The notes beneath the pieces are model-generated. The model ran no database searches. It was not told where the DNA came from and saw only the letters and a program-made list of their open reading frames with translations. A program made the translations under genes and the position numbers. DNA of 20,602 bases, from NCBI RefSeq assembly GCF_937967675.1, contig NZ_CALBSN010000063.1, positions 1 through 20,602 on the forward strand, written 5' to 3'. Source of the stretch: an uncultured Flavobacterium sp. GTDB lineage: Bacteria; Bacteroidota; Bacteroidia; Flavobacteriales; Flavobacteriaceae. Positions 1 to 6,920 of this stretch are shown here, piece by piece (position 1 is the stretch's first letter; each line of letters opens with the position of its first letter).

Positions 1-14
1 TGCAAGGCTTTTTT
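1..14 (-). terminator. Possible cut half of a tRNA-operon terminator
   Basis: Read on the minus strand, directly after tRNA-Arg, the sequence is a run of six A followed by GCCTTGCA and then the window edge. An A-run followed by a GC-richer arm is how the 5' half of a rho-independent hairpin looks in this genome (compare the terminators near 2587 and 18836). The other arm and T-run would lie outside the window, so this is only a suggestion. Confidence 0.3.
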
Positions 15-15
15 G

Positions 16-89
16 TGATCGCGCCAGGATTCGAACCTGGGACCTACTCATTAGAAGTGAGTTGCTCTATCCAGCTGAGCTACGCAACC
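16..89 (-). tRNA. tRNA-Arg (anticodon TCT)
   Basis: The minus strand folds into a full cloverleaf of 74 bases. The acceptor stem GGTTGCG pairs with CGCGATC (two G-U type pairs), the T-arm carries GGTTCGAATCC, and a five-pair anticodon stem ACTCA/TGAGT encloses the loop CTTCTAA, giving anticodon TCT (plus-strand positions 53-55). It reads AGA/AGG codons, with AGA common in AT-rich genomes. The 3' CCA is not encoded; the sequence after the discriminator A is CAA. It is the last of three tRNAs transcribed from the promoter at 313-343. Confidence 0.96.
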
Positions 90-103
90 TAAAGTTGTTA
101 TCG

Positions 104-178
104 TCGGGGTGGCAGGATTCGAACCTGCGGCCTCCTGCTCCCAAAGCAGGCGCGATAACCGGGCTACGCTACACCCCG
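104..178 (-). tRNA. tRNA-Pro (anticodon TGG)
   Basis: The minus strand gives a 75-base cloverleaf. Acceptor stem CGGGGTG pairs with CACCCCG, the anticodon stem CCTGC/GCAGG encloses TTTGGGA (anticodon TGG, plus-strand positions 141-143), and the T-arm contains GGTTCGAATCC. CCA is not encoded (ACGA follows the stem), so 3' processing and CCA addition are needed. It lies 14 bases from tRNA-Arg and 14 bases from tRNA-Ser, consistent with a single precursor. Confidence 0.96.
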
Positions 179-192
179 AAAAAACAAAAAAG

Positions 193-276
193 CGGAGAGA
201 CAGGGACTCGAACCCTGGCGACGGTTACCCGTCGACAGATTAGCAATCTGCTCCGTTACCACTCCGGCACCTCTCC
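193..276 (-). tRNA. tRNA-Ser (anticodon GCT)
   Basis: The minus strand gives an 84-base class II tRNA. Acceptor stem GGAGAGG pairs with TCTCTCC, the discriminator is G, the anticodon loop TTGCTAA gives GCT (plus-strand positions 242-244), and a long variable arm with a GACGG/CCGTC-type stem identifies serine. It reads AGC/AGT codons. CCA is not encoded. It is first in the tRNA operon, about 30 bases downstream of the predicted transcription start. Confidence 0.96.
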
Positions 277-312
277 TATTATTGTTGTAAGAACTTATCT
301 TTTTTGCGGTTG

Positions 313-343
313 CAAATGTATATTTTCATTCTTAAATATACAA
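313..343 (-). promoter_or_regulatory. Promoter of the tRNA operon
   Basis: On the minus strand TACATTTG (313-320) is an exact match to the Bacteroidota -7 box TAnnTTTG, and TTG (341-343) lies 20 bases upstream as a -33 element. The expected start site is near 307, in front of tRNA-Ser. Spacing and orientation both fit, which makes this one of the best promoters in the window. Confidence 0.75.
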
Positions 344-487
344 CATTTTAAGGAGTTTTTTTAAATATATTTTTATAATTTTTTAAAAAACACTTACAAT
401 CAATACAATAGCATTTCAATAAAAACCAAACCATATTATCGAAATCTAAATAAAATCGATTTTCTAATTAGAATAACCTTAAAAACC

Positions 488-519
488 TTGCCTCAATTCG
501 AATAAAAATAGTAAATTCG
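488..519 (+). promoter_or_regulatory. Weak candidate promoter of the thiolase gene
   Basis: TAAATTCG (512-519) matches TAnnTTTG at all but one fixed position, and TTG (488-490) lies 21 bases upstream. A start near 525 would leave a leader of about 20 bases before the ATG at 546. The mismatch in the -7 box makes this tentative. The rest of the 277-545 gap is AT-rich, and I see nothing else in it apart from the tRNA promoter. Confidence 0.33.
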
Positions 520-545
520 CAATTCAAATAATAAACCATTTTATC

Positions 546-1724
546 ATGAATAAAAAAGTAGTTATCGTTTCTGCTGTAAGAACTCCAATTGGAAGTTTCA
601 TGGGGGCTTTATCTAGTGTACCTGCTACAAAATTAGGTGCTGCTGCCATCAAAGGCGCTTTAAATAAAATCAATTTAGACCCTAAATTAGTTGACGAAGT
701 ATTAATGGGAAATGTAGTTCAAGCTGGAAACGGCCAAGCTCCTGCCAGACAAGCCGCTTTGTACGCTGGTTTATCTGAAAGTGTAGCTTGTACTACTGTA
801 AATAAAGTTTGCGCTAGTGGTATGAAAGCCGTTATGCAAGGTGCTCAAGCTATTATGGCTGGCGATGCAGAAATCGTTGTGGCTGGTGGTATGGAAAACA
901 TGAGTTTGATTCCTCATTACGTTCATTTAAGAAATGGCGTAAAATTCGGACCAACTTCTTTAGTGGACGGAATGCAAAAAGACGGTTTAACTGATGCATA
1001 CGACAACAACGCTATGGGTGTTTGTGCCGATTTATGTGCTTCTGAATACAACATTACAAGAGAAGATCAAGATAACTTCGCAATTCAATCTTATGAGCGT
1101 TCTGCGGCTGCGTGGGAAGCTGGTAAGTTTGATGCAGAAATTGTTCCGGTAGAAGTTCCTCAAAGAAGAGGTGACGCTATCGTAGTTACTAAAGACGAAG
1201 AATTCACTAATGTAAAATTAGATAAAATCCCTTCATTAGCTGCCGTTTTCACAAAAGAAGGAACGGTTACTGCTGCTAACGCTTCCACTATTAATGATGG
1301 AGCTGCAGCTTTAGTTTTAATGAGCGAAGAAAAAGCGCAATCGCTAGGATTAAAACCTTTAGCCTACATTAAATCATATGCTGATGCAGCTCAAGAACCA
1401 AAATGGTTTACAACTGCACCTGCAAAAGCTTTACCTAAAGCATTAGACAAAGCAGGTTTAACTGTTGCTGATGTTGATTTCTTTGAATTCAATGAAGCTT
1501 TCGCTGTAGTAGGATTAGCTAATGCGCAAATCTTAGGATTAGACAATAATAAAATCAATGTAAACGGTGGTGCAGTTTCTTTAGGTCACCCTCTAGGATG
1601 TTCTGGAGCTAGAATTATTGTTACTTTAATCAATGTTTTAAATCAAAACAATGCTAAAATTGGTGCAGCTGCTATCTGTAATGGTGGTGGTGGTGCTTCT
1701 GCAATTGTTATTGAAAGAGCATAA
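546..1724 (+). CDS. Thiolase, acetyl-CoA C-acetyltransferase type
   Basis: This 392-residue cytoplasmic enzyme belongs to the thiolase family, which condenses two acetyl-CoA to acetoacetyl-CoA or cleaves 3-ketoacyl-CoA. The catalytic residues are visible: nucleophile Cys89 in NKVCASGMKA, NEAF at 316-319, His348 in GHPLGCSG, and Cys378 in ICNGGGGAS. These numbers are the same as the classical Zoogloea biosynthetic thiolase numbering, so no insertions or deletions are likely before the C-terminus. Length is normal for the family. No fadB/fadJ-like partner is adjacent and a strong hairpin follows, so it is probably monocistronic. Whether it works in acetoacetyl-CoA synthesis or in beta-oxidation cannot be settled from sequence; the exact residue match favours the AtoB/PhaA-type reaction. 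The family and catalytic competence are secure. Confidence 0.95.
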   Translation: MNKKVVIVSAVRTPIGSFMGALSSVPATKLGAAAIKGALNKINLDPKLVDEVLMGNVVQAGNGQAPARQAALYAGLSESVACTTVNKVCASGMKAVMQGAQAIMAGDAEIVVAGGMENMSLIPHYVHLRNGVKFGPTSLVDGMQKDGLTDAYDNNAMGVCADLCASEYNITREDQDNFAIQSYERSAAAWEAGKFDAEIVPVEVPQRRGDAIVVTKDEEFTNVKLDKIPSLAAVFTKEGTVTAANASTINDGAAALVLMSEEKAQSLGLKPLAYIKSYADAAQEPKWFTTAPAKALPKALDKAGLTVADVDFFEFNEAFAVVGLANAQILGLDNNKINVNGGAVSLGHPLGCSGARIIVTLINVLNQNNAKIGAAAICNGGGGASAIVIERA

Positions 1725-1741
1725 TTTATTAACTTTTATTA

Positions 1742-1800
1742 ATGATGAATTTTGAATTTTAATTACATTTGTAATTGAATTCTTAATTCATCATTTTTTA
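1742..1800 (+). terminator. Long AT-rich hairpin terminator after the thiolase
   Basis: An imperfect inverted repeat has arms 1742-1766 and 1771-1794, starting ATGATGAATT and ending AATTCATCAT, with the 4-base loop ATTT. It is followed by TTTTTTATT. Only about three positions in 24 fail to pair. It ends 13 bases before the next start codon, so it insulates the peptidase gene. The stem is far longer than a typical terminator; see the repeat finding. Confidence 0.75.
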
Positions 1801-1813
1801 TTAGACCCAACAT

Positions 1814-2575
1814 ATGTTTGGAATTTGTAATTTAGCCATAGTACCCGTAAGAGCCGAAGCCAGTGATAAAAGCGAACAAGTTTCGCAATTGTTGTTTGGT
1901 GAACACTTTAAAATTATAGAAATGACTGCCAAATGGGTACAGTTAGAAATTGCTTATGATGGTTATATTGGTTGGATTGATTCAAAACAATATCAAGCTA
2001 TTACCGAAGAGCAATATCAAATTTTAAACAATACTCCAATTGTTTTAAATGCTGATTTAGTAGAATATATTACCACTCCAAATAATCAATTAACTTCTAT
2101 TACAATGGGTGCTTCATTATCATTCTTGGATATTGAAGAAATTAACACCAATAAATATAGTTTTGAAGGAATAAAGATATGCGGTGAAAAACCAAAATCT
2201 GATTTTATAAAAACGGCTTTCATGTATTTGAACGCACCTTATTTATGGGGTGGAAAAACACCTTTTGGAATTGATTGTTCTGGATTTACTCAAATGGTGT
2301 ATAAATTAAATGGTCATAAACTTTTACGAGATGCTTCAGAGCAAGCAACACAAGGAGAAGCCTTAAGTTTTATCGAAGAAAGTGAACCAGGAGATTTGGC
2401 ATTTTTTGATAATGAAGAAGGCAATATCATTCACGTTGGAATTATGATGGAAAACAACTATATCATTCACGCCTCAGGAAAAGTACGAATTGACAGACTA
2501 GACCACTTAGGAATTTACAATGCAGAAACAAATCGACATACTCACAAGCTTAGAGTAATTAAGAAAATAATTTAA
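1814..2575 (+). CDS. SH3b-NlpC/P60 (C40) peptidase without signal peptide
   Basis: This 253-residue protein probably cleaves gamma-D-glutamyl-diaminoacid bonds in murein peptides. An N-terminal bacterial SH3-like domain (about 3-60, containing IVPVRAEASDKSEQV and GYIGWI) and a second beta-rich stretch (about 65-115) precede an NlpC/P60 domain (about 125-250). Catalytic Cys155 sits in IDCSGF, His207 in HVGIM and His219 in IIHASG. The 52- and 12-residue spacings are close to those I recall for the Bacillus YkfC triad. There is no signal peptide or lipobox; the N-terminus runs straight into the SH3b fold. A cytoplasmic role in muropeptide recycling, as for YkfC, is therefore the best guess, though I see no permease or epimerase gene beside it. 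It is flanked by terminators on both sides, so it is probably a single-gene unit. Confidence 0.88.
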   Translation: MFGICNLAIVPVRAEASDKSEQVSQLLFGEHFKIIEMTAKWVQLEIAYDGYIGWIDSKQYQAITEEQYQILNNTPIVLNADLVEYITTPNNQLTSITMGASLSFLDIEEINTNKYSFEGIKICGEKPKSDFIKTAFMYLNAPYLWGGKTPFGIDCSGFTQMVYKLNGHKLLRDASEQATQGEALSFIEESEPGDLAFFDNEEGNIIHVGIMMENNYIIHASGKVRIDRLDHLGIYNAETNRHTHKLRVIKKII

Positions 2576-2586
2576 AAAAAACTGTT

Positions 2587-2618
2587 AAAAAGGAAGCGAA
2601 TAAAACTTCCTTTTTTTT
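2587..2618 (+). terminator. Rho-independent terminator after the C40 peptidase
   Basis: Arms AAAAAGGAAG (2587-2596) and CTTCCTTTTT (2606-2615) enclose a 9-base loop, and the T-run continues to 2618. It begins 12 bases after the stop codon. The A-run on the left arm means it could also work on the minus strand. Confidence 0.85.
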
Positions 2619-2625
2619 ATTTCCT

Positions 2626-2633
2626 TATTTTTG
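2626..2633 (+). promoter_or_regulatory. Candidate -7 box for the deacetylase-symporter unit
   Basis: TATTTTTG is an exact match to TAnnTTTG and lies 14 bases before the ATG at 2648. No TTG is found 19-21 bases upstream, because that space is filled by the terminator hairpin. The leader would be very short, about 8 bases. Confidence 0.45.
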
Positions 2634-2647
2634 AAAAAACTATTGCA

Positions 2648-5098
2648 ATGAACAGAAGCTTTACTTCATTTTTTATATTTTTTATTTCACTTTCTATTTG
2701 GGCACAAGCACCTCAAAAACTCAATTCTGTAGAAATCTACGAACAAATTCAAAAACTAAACTTTTTAGGTAAAGTACTCTATTTAGCAGCACATCCTGAT
2801 GATGAAAACACAAAACTTATCACCTATTTTTCAAACCATTATCACGCACAAACGGCTTATTTATCCTTAACTCGTGGCGATGGTGGTCAAAATTTAATTG
2901 GAACCGAATTGCGTGAAAAATTAGGCGCCATCAGAACTCAAGAATTATTAGCAGCTAGAAGAATTGATGGTGGCGAACAGTTTTTTACGCGTGCAAATGA
3001 CTTCGGGTTTTCAAAAGAACCGAACGAAACTTTTGCCATTTGGAATAAAGATGAAGTAATGGAAGACGTGATTCAAGTAATGGAAACGTTTCGTCCTGAT
3101 ATCATTGTAAATCGTTTTGCGCACAATACACCAGGAACTACTCACGGACATCACACCGCTTCTGCAATGTTGAGTTTAGAAGCTTATGACATCATAAAAC
3201 ACAAACCAAAACGTATTTTTTTCAATACTTCTTGGTGGTTTTATGGAAGTCAGGAAGCATTTGATGCTGCTGATAAATCAAATTTTCTAGCTATTAATTC
3301 TAATGTGTTTTACCCATTAAAAGGAAAAAGCAATAACGAAATTGCCGCTTTAAGTAGAAGTCAACACAAATGTCAAGGTTTTGGAACTTTAGGAACACGT
3401 GGTGACGAAATCGAATATTTAGAATTGCTAAAAGGTGATTTACCAAACAGTAATAACTTATTTGAAGGTATCGATACTTCTTGGAACCGTGTGAAAGGTG
3501 GCAATGAAATCGGTAAAATTCTATACGAAATTGAAAAGAATTTCAACTTTGGAAACCCTTCTGTTCATATTCCAAATTTGATTCAAGCCTACGATTTGAT
3601 TCAAAAATTAGAAGATTCACATTGGAAAGAAATCAAAACGAAACAAATTATCAAAATTATTGAAGCTTGTAGCGGTTTGTTCATGGAAGCCATTGCTGAT
3701 TCAGAAACGATTACAAAAGATAGTAAATTCAATCTTCAATTGGAGGTGATTAATCGTAGTCAATCGAATGTAAAATTGATTTCGATTAATGCCTTAAATA
3801 TCAAAAATGAAACGCAAAACAAACCTTTGAAAAACAACGTAAAAGTAAGTCTTGAATTCAAAGATGTTGTTCTTGGAAATGCGGTTGATTATTCGAACTT
3901 ATTTTGGTTAAAAGAACAACAAACGGAAGGTATGTATCAAGTTTCGGATAAATCGATTCGTATTTTACCTGAAATTTCTACTTCGTTTCCTGTAATTTTC
4001 ACTATTGAAATCGAGGGAAAAACTATCGAATTCGTAAAGAATATTACTTACAAATTCAACAATCCGGATGATGGTGAAATCTATATTCCTTTCACAATTT
4101 TACCAGAATTTACTTCTACAATCGAACCAAAAGTTATCATTTTTAATTCGACCCAACCTAAAGAAATCACAGTAAAAGTAAAAGCACATAAAGCTAACGC
4201 TTCGGGAAAATTATCGTTAGCAATTCCAGAAGATTGGAAAATCGAACCTAAAGAAATTCCATTTGCAATTGAAGTAAAAAATGACGAACGTAAATTCACC
4301 TTTAAAATATATCCAACGAAAGCAGAAATTACATCCAAAATGGTTGCTCAAATTACCAATTCTAATGGAACGATTTTAGACAAAGAATTGGTTACGATTC
4401 AATATCCTCACATTCCAAAACAAACGATTTTAGTAACTTCAGCATCAAAAGTGGTAAAATTAGATATTGCTACAAAAGGTAAAAACATCGGTTACATCAT
4501 GGGCGCTGGTGATGAAGTGAATAAAAATTTAGAAAACTTAGGTTTCCAAGTGACCAATTTGAATCCAAATGAAATTACTACTGAAAATTTAAAATCATTC
4601 GATGCTGTAATTTTAGGAATTCGAGCTTTTAATGTCGTAGACGAATTGAAATTTAAAAATAAAACACTATTCGATTATGTAGCTAATGGCGGAAATGTTA
4701 TCGTTCAATACAACACAACTAACAATTTGATTACCAAAGAAATAGCACCCTATAACGTAAAACTTTCAAGAGATCGCGTTACCGATGAAAATGCAAAAGT
4801 TACTTTCTTAGCACCGAATCACAAAGTGTTAAATCAACCAAATAAAATTACTGAAAAGGATTTCTCAGGTTGGGTTCAAGAGCAAGGATTGTATTATCCA
4901 AACGAATGGAGTTCCGAATTTATTTCTATTTTAGCTTCCAACGATCCAAACGAAACACCAAAAAATGGTGGTTTACTAATCGCTAAACACGGAAAAGGAA
5001 ATTACATTTACACTGGATTAAGTTTCTTTAGAGAACTTCCCGAAGGCGTAAGTGGCGCTTATAGATTATTGGCTAATTTAATTGCACTAGATAAATAA
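2648..5098 (+). CDS. Secreted PIG-L/LmbE-family deacetylase, multidomain
   Basis: This 816-residue exported protein belongs to the PIG-L (LmbE-like) zinc deacetylase family, whose members remove N-acetyl groups from glucosamine-containing and similar compounds. A signal peptide (1-19, cleavage likely WA|Q) is followed by the catalytic domain (about 40-290) with the metal motif AAHPDDE (His49, Asp52) and a second ligand motif HGHH (166-169). Next comes a helical linker (about 295-345), a long beta-rich region (about 350-600) that may be Ig-like, and a C-terminal alpha/beta domain (about 608-816). That last domain contains KGKNIGYIMGAGDEV and GGNVIVQY, and resembles a class I glutamine-amidotransferase-like fold without an obvious nucleophile. 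The family is typically 230-300 residues, so two thirds of this protein is extra. The stop codon overlaps the start of the microprotein (TAATG), which implies translational coupling with the transport genes. The substrate is unknown. Confidence 0.87.
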   Translation: MNRSFTSFFIFFISLSIWAQAPQKLNSVEIYEQIQKLNFLGKVLYLAAHPDDENTKLITYFSNHYHAQTAYLSLTRGDGGQNLIGTELREKLGAIRTQELLAARRIDGGEQFFTRANDFGFSKEPNETFAIWNKDEVMEDVIQVMETFRPDIIVNRFAHNTPGTTHGHHTASAMLSLEAYDIIKHKPKRIFFNTSWWFYGSQEAFDAADKSNFLAINSNVFYPLKGKSNNEIAALSRSQHKCQGFGTLGTRGDEIEYLELLKGDLPNSNNLFEGIDTSWNRVKGGNEIGKILYEIEKNFNFGNPSVHIPNLIQAYDLIQKLEDSHWKEIKTKQIIKIIEACSGLFMEAIADSETITKDSKFNLQLEVINRSQSNVKLISINALNIKNETQNKPLKNNVKVSLEFKDVVLGNAVDYSNLFWLKEQQTEGMYQVSDKSIRILPEISTSFPVIFTIEIEGKTIEFVKNITYKFNNPDDGEIYIPFTILPEFTSTIEPKVIIFNSTQPKEITVKVKAHKANASGKLSLAIPEDWKIEPKEIPFAIEVKNDERKFTFKIYPTKAEITSKMVAQITNSNGTILDKELVTIQYPHIPKQTILVTSASKVVKLDIATKGKNIGYIMGAGDEVNKNLENLGFQVTNLNPNEITTENLKSFDAVILGIRAFNVVDELKFKNKTLFDYVANGGNVIVQYNTTNNLITKEIAPYNVKLSRDRVTDENAKVTFLAPNHKVLNQPNKITEKDFSGWVQEQGLYYPNEWSSEFISILASNDPNETPKNGGLLIAKHGKGNYIYTGLSFFRELPEGVSGAYRLLANLIALDK

Positions 5099-5199
5099 TG
5101 GAAGAAAAACACCGTTGGAAAAAAAGTTATAGCATTGTACTGATTTTGAATGCTATCTACATTTTAATTTTCTATTTACTAAAAGAAATTTATACCTAA
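5098..5199 (+). CDS. 33-residue single-pass membrane microprotein
   Basis: An ATG at 5098, overlapping the deacetylase stop in TAATG, opens a frame of 33 codons ending at TAA 5197-5199, one base before the symporter ATG at 5201. The product starts with a charged MEEKHRWKK, continues with a hydrophobic stretch (about residues 11-28, IVLILNAIYILIFYLL) and ends KEIYT. This is a classic small single-span protein with a positively charged N-terminal side. The tight packing on both sides (1-base overlap, 1-base gap) argues that it is translated. By position it resembles the small partner proteins encoded before sodium:solute symporters in other bacteria (YhdT before PanF, YjcH before ActP), although I see no sequence similarity I could call. 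A role as symporter subunit or assembly factor is inference. Confidence 0.72.
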   Translation: MEEKHRWKKSYSIVLILNAIYILIFYLLKEIYT

Positions 5200-5200
5200 T

Positions 5201-6895
5201 ATGGAAAATTTAGATTGGATAGTTTTATCAGTCACTTTATCGTTTATCGTCATTTACGGAATCCTGAAAACCAAAGGAAGCGCCAATGTAAAAGACTATT
5301 TATTAGATAACAACGAAACGCCTTGGTTTACCGTTGGGGTTTCGGTTATGGCAACACAAGCAAGTGCGATTACTTTTTTATCAACGCCTGGGCAAGCCTA
5401 TCATGATGGAATGGGATTTGTGCAATTCTACTTTGGACTTCCGTTGGCAATGATTGTAATTGCTTATACTTTTATTCCGATTTACCATCGATTAAAAGTA
5501 TATACGGCCTACGAATATTTAGAACAACGATTCAACATTGAAACTAGAACTTTAGCTGCAATTTTATTTTTAATTCAAAGAGGTTTAGGTACTGGAATCA
5601 CTATTTATGCTCCTTCAATTATTTTATCAGCATTATTGGGTTGGAATTTGAACATGCTAAATATCATTATTGGTATTTTAGTAATCGTTTACACTGTAAC
5701 AGGCGGAACTAAAGCGGTAAATGTTACCCAAAAACATCAGATGTTCGTAATTATGTCGGGAATGTTTATCATTTTCTTTTACATTTTAGCGAATCTTCCT
5801 CACGAAGTAGATTTTTCAAATGTACTTCATATTGCAGGGGCGAATGAAAAAATGGACATTCTAGATTTCTCTTACAATCCTGAGACACGTTACACGTTTT
5901 GGAGCGGAATTACCGGTGGATTCTTCTTGATGCTCTCCTATTTTGGAACTGACCAATCTCAGGTAGGTCGCTATTTATCTGGAAAATCGGTAAAAGAAAG
6001 TCAAATGGGATTAATCATGAATGGAATTTTAAAAGTTCCCATGCAATTTTTCATTCTTTTAACTGGAGTTTTAGTTTTTGTTTTCTTTCAATTTAACGAT
6101 GCTCCATTGCATTTCAATCCAACAAATGTTGAGAAAGTAAAGGCTTCGGAATACAAAGCAGATTATGAAAATTTAGAACAAAAGTTAACCCAAATCAACA
6201 CGGATAAAAAAATTGTGAATCAAATTTATATCGAACAATTAAAACACAATGAATTTGATAATCCCATTCTGAAAAAACAAATGGTTGCGCTTTCTTTGAA
6301 AGAAAAAGATTTGCGTGAAGATGCGAAAGAAGTCATTAAAAAAGTAGACGAAAAAACAGAAACTAATGACAAAGATTATGTTTTTCTCTATTTTATATTA
6401 AATTACCTTCCAAAAGGACTTTTAGGCTTACTTTTAGCCGTGATTTTTAGTGCAGCTATGTCATCAAGTGCATCTGGATTAAATTCACTTGGCGCTACTT
6501 CAGCTATTGATATTTACAAAAGAAATGTAAGTAATAAGTCAGACAAACATTATGTAGTTGCTACACAATATTTTACGGTATTTTGGGGAATTATAGCAAT
6601 AGGATTTGCTTGTATTAGTTCGTTATTTGAAAATTTAATTCAATTGGTAAACATCATTGGTTCTATTTTCTACGGAACTGTTTTAGGTATTTTCTTGATT
6701 GGATTTTATATCAAATATATCAAAGGTAAAGCAGTTTTCATTGGAGCTTGCGTAAGCCAGTTAACCATTTTTTACATCTTCTATTTAGATGTAGTAAGTT
6801 ACCTTTGGTTAAATTTTATTGGAGCACTTTTAACAATAACGTTATCATTCTTATTTCAAAAATATTATAATAAACATAAAAAAATCCCGATATAA
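5201..6895 (+). CDS. Sodium:solute symporter (SSS family) with a hydrophilic insert
   Basis: This 564-residue inner-membrane protein belongs to the SSS/SLC5 family (LeuT fold), which couples Na+ entry to solute uptake. Residues 28-75 carry the family start (substituted-residue TM1 with SVMATQASAITFLSTPGQAY). About 13 hydrophobic segments are visible, and the TM8 sodium-site signature SAAMSSSASGLNSLG at 417-431 includes the serines that bind Na2. Between two membrane segments, residues 302-392 form a charged, probably helical insert rich in Lys, Glu and Gln (EQKLTQINTDKKIVNQ and following), which the standard 13-14-TM fold does not need. It is co-transcribed with the PIG-L deacetylase and microprotein, suggesting uptake of a deacetylation product or related sugar. 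The solute cannot be named from sequence. The stop codon lies in the loop of the terminator hairpin. Confidence 0.93.
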   Translation: MENLDWIVLSVTLSFIVIYGILKTKGSANVKDYLLDNNETPWFTVGVSVMATQASAITFLSTPGQAYHDGMGFVQFYFGLPLAMIVIAYTFIPIYHRLKVYTAYEYLEQRFNIETRTLAAILFLIQRGLGTGITIYAPSIILSALLGWNLNMLNIIIGILVIVYTVTGGTKAVNVTQKHQMFVIMSGMFIIFFYILANLPHEVDFSNVLHIAGANEKMDILDFSYNPETRYTFWSGITGGFFLMLSYFGTDQSQVGRYLSGKSVKESQMGLIMNGILKVPMQFFILLTGVLVFVFFQFNDAPLHFNPTNVEKVKASEYKADYENLEQKLTQINTDKKIVNQIYIEQLKHNEFDNPILKKQMVALSLKEKDLREDAKEVIKKVDEKTETNDKDYVFLYFILNYLPKGLLGLLLAVIFSAAMSSSASGLNSLGATSAIDIYKRNVSNKSDKHYVVATQYFTVFWGIIAIGFACISSLFENLIQLVNIIGSIFYGTVLGIFLIGFYIKYIKGKAVFIGACVSQLTIFYIFYLDVVSYLWLNFIGALLTITLSFLFQKYYNKHKKIPI

Positions 6896-6910
6896 TCGGG
6901 ACTTTTTTTT
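6878..6910. terminator. Bidirectional terminator between convergent genes
   Basis: The stem TCCCGA (6885-6890)/TCGGGA (6896-6901) has a 5-base loop, with seven A before it and eight T after it, so it can end transcription from both sides. It serves the symporter on the plus strand and the DUF2911 gene on the minus strand. The symporter's TAA stop (6893-6895) is in the loop, so ribosomes finishing the gene would cover the hairpin. Confidence 0.85.
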
Positions 6911-6920
6911 ATGTAGCAAA

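Noticed and set aside
62..364. A 100-codon plus-strand reading frame
   Set aside because: It runs antisense across three tRNA genes; the peptide with GWQDSNLRPPAPKAG is a well-known false product of tRNA antisense sequence.
4081..4338. 85-codon minus-strand frame inside the deacetylase gene
   Set aside because: It is fully contained in a well-supported gene on the other strand, with no promoter or family resemblance.
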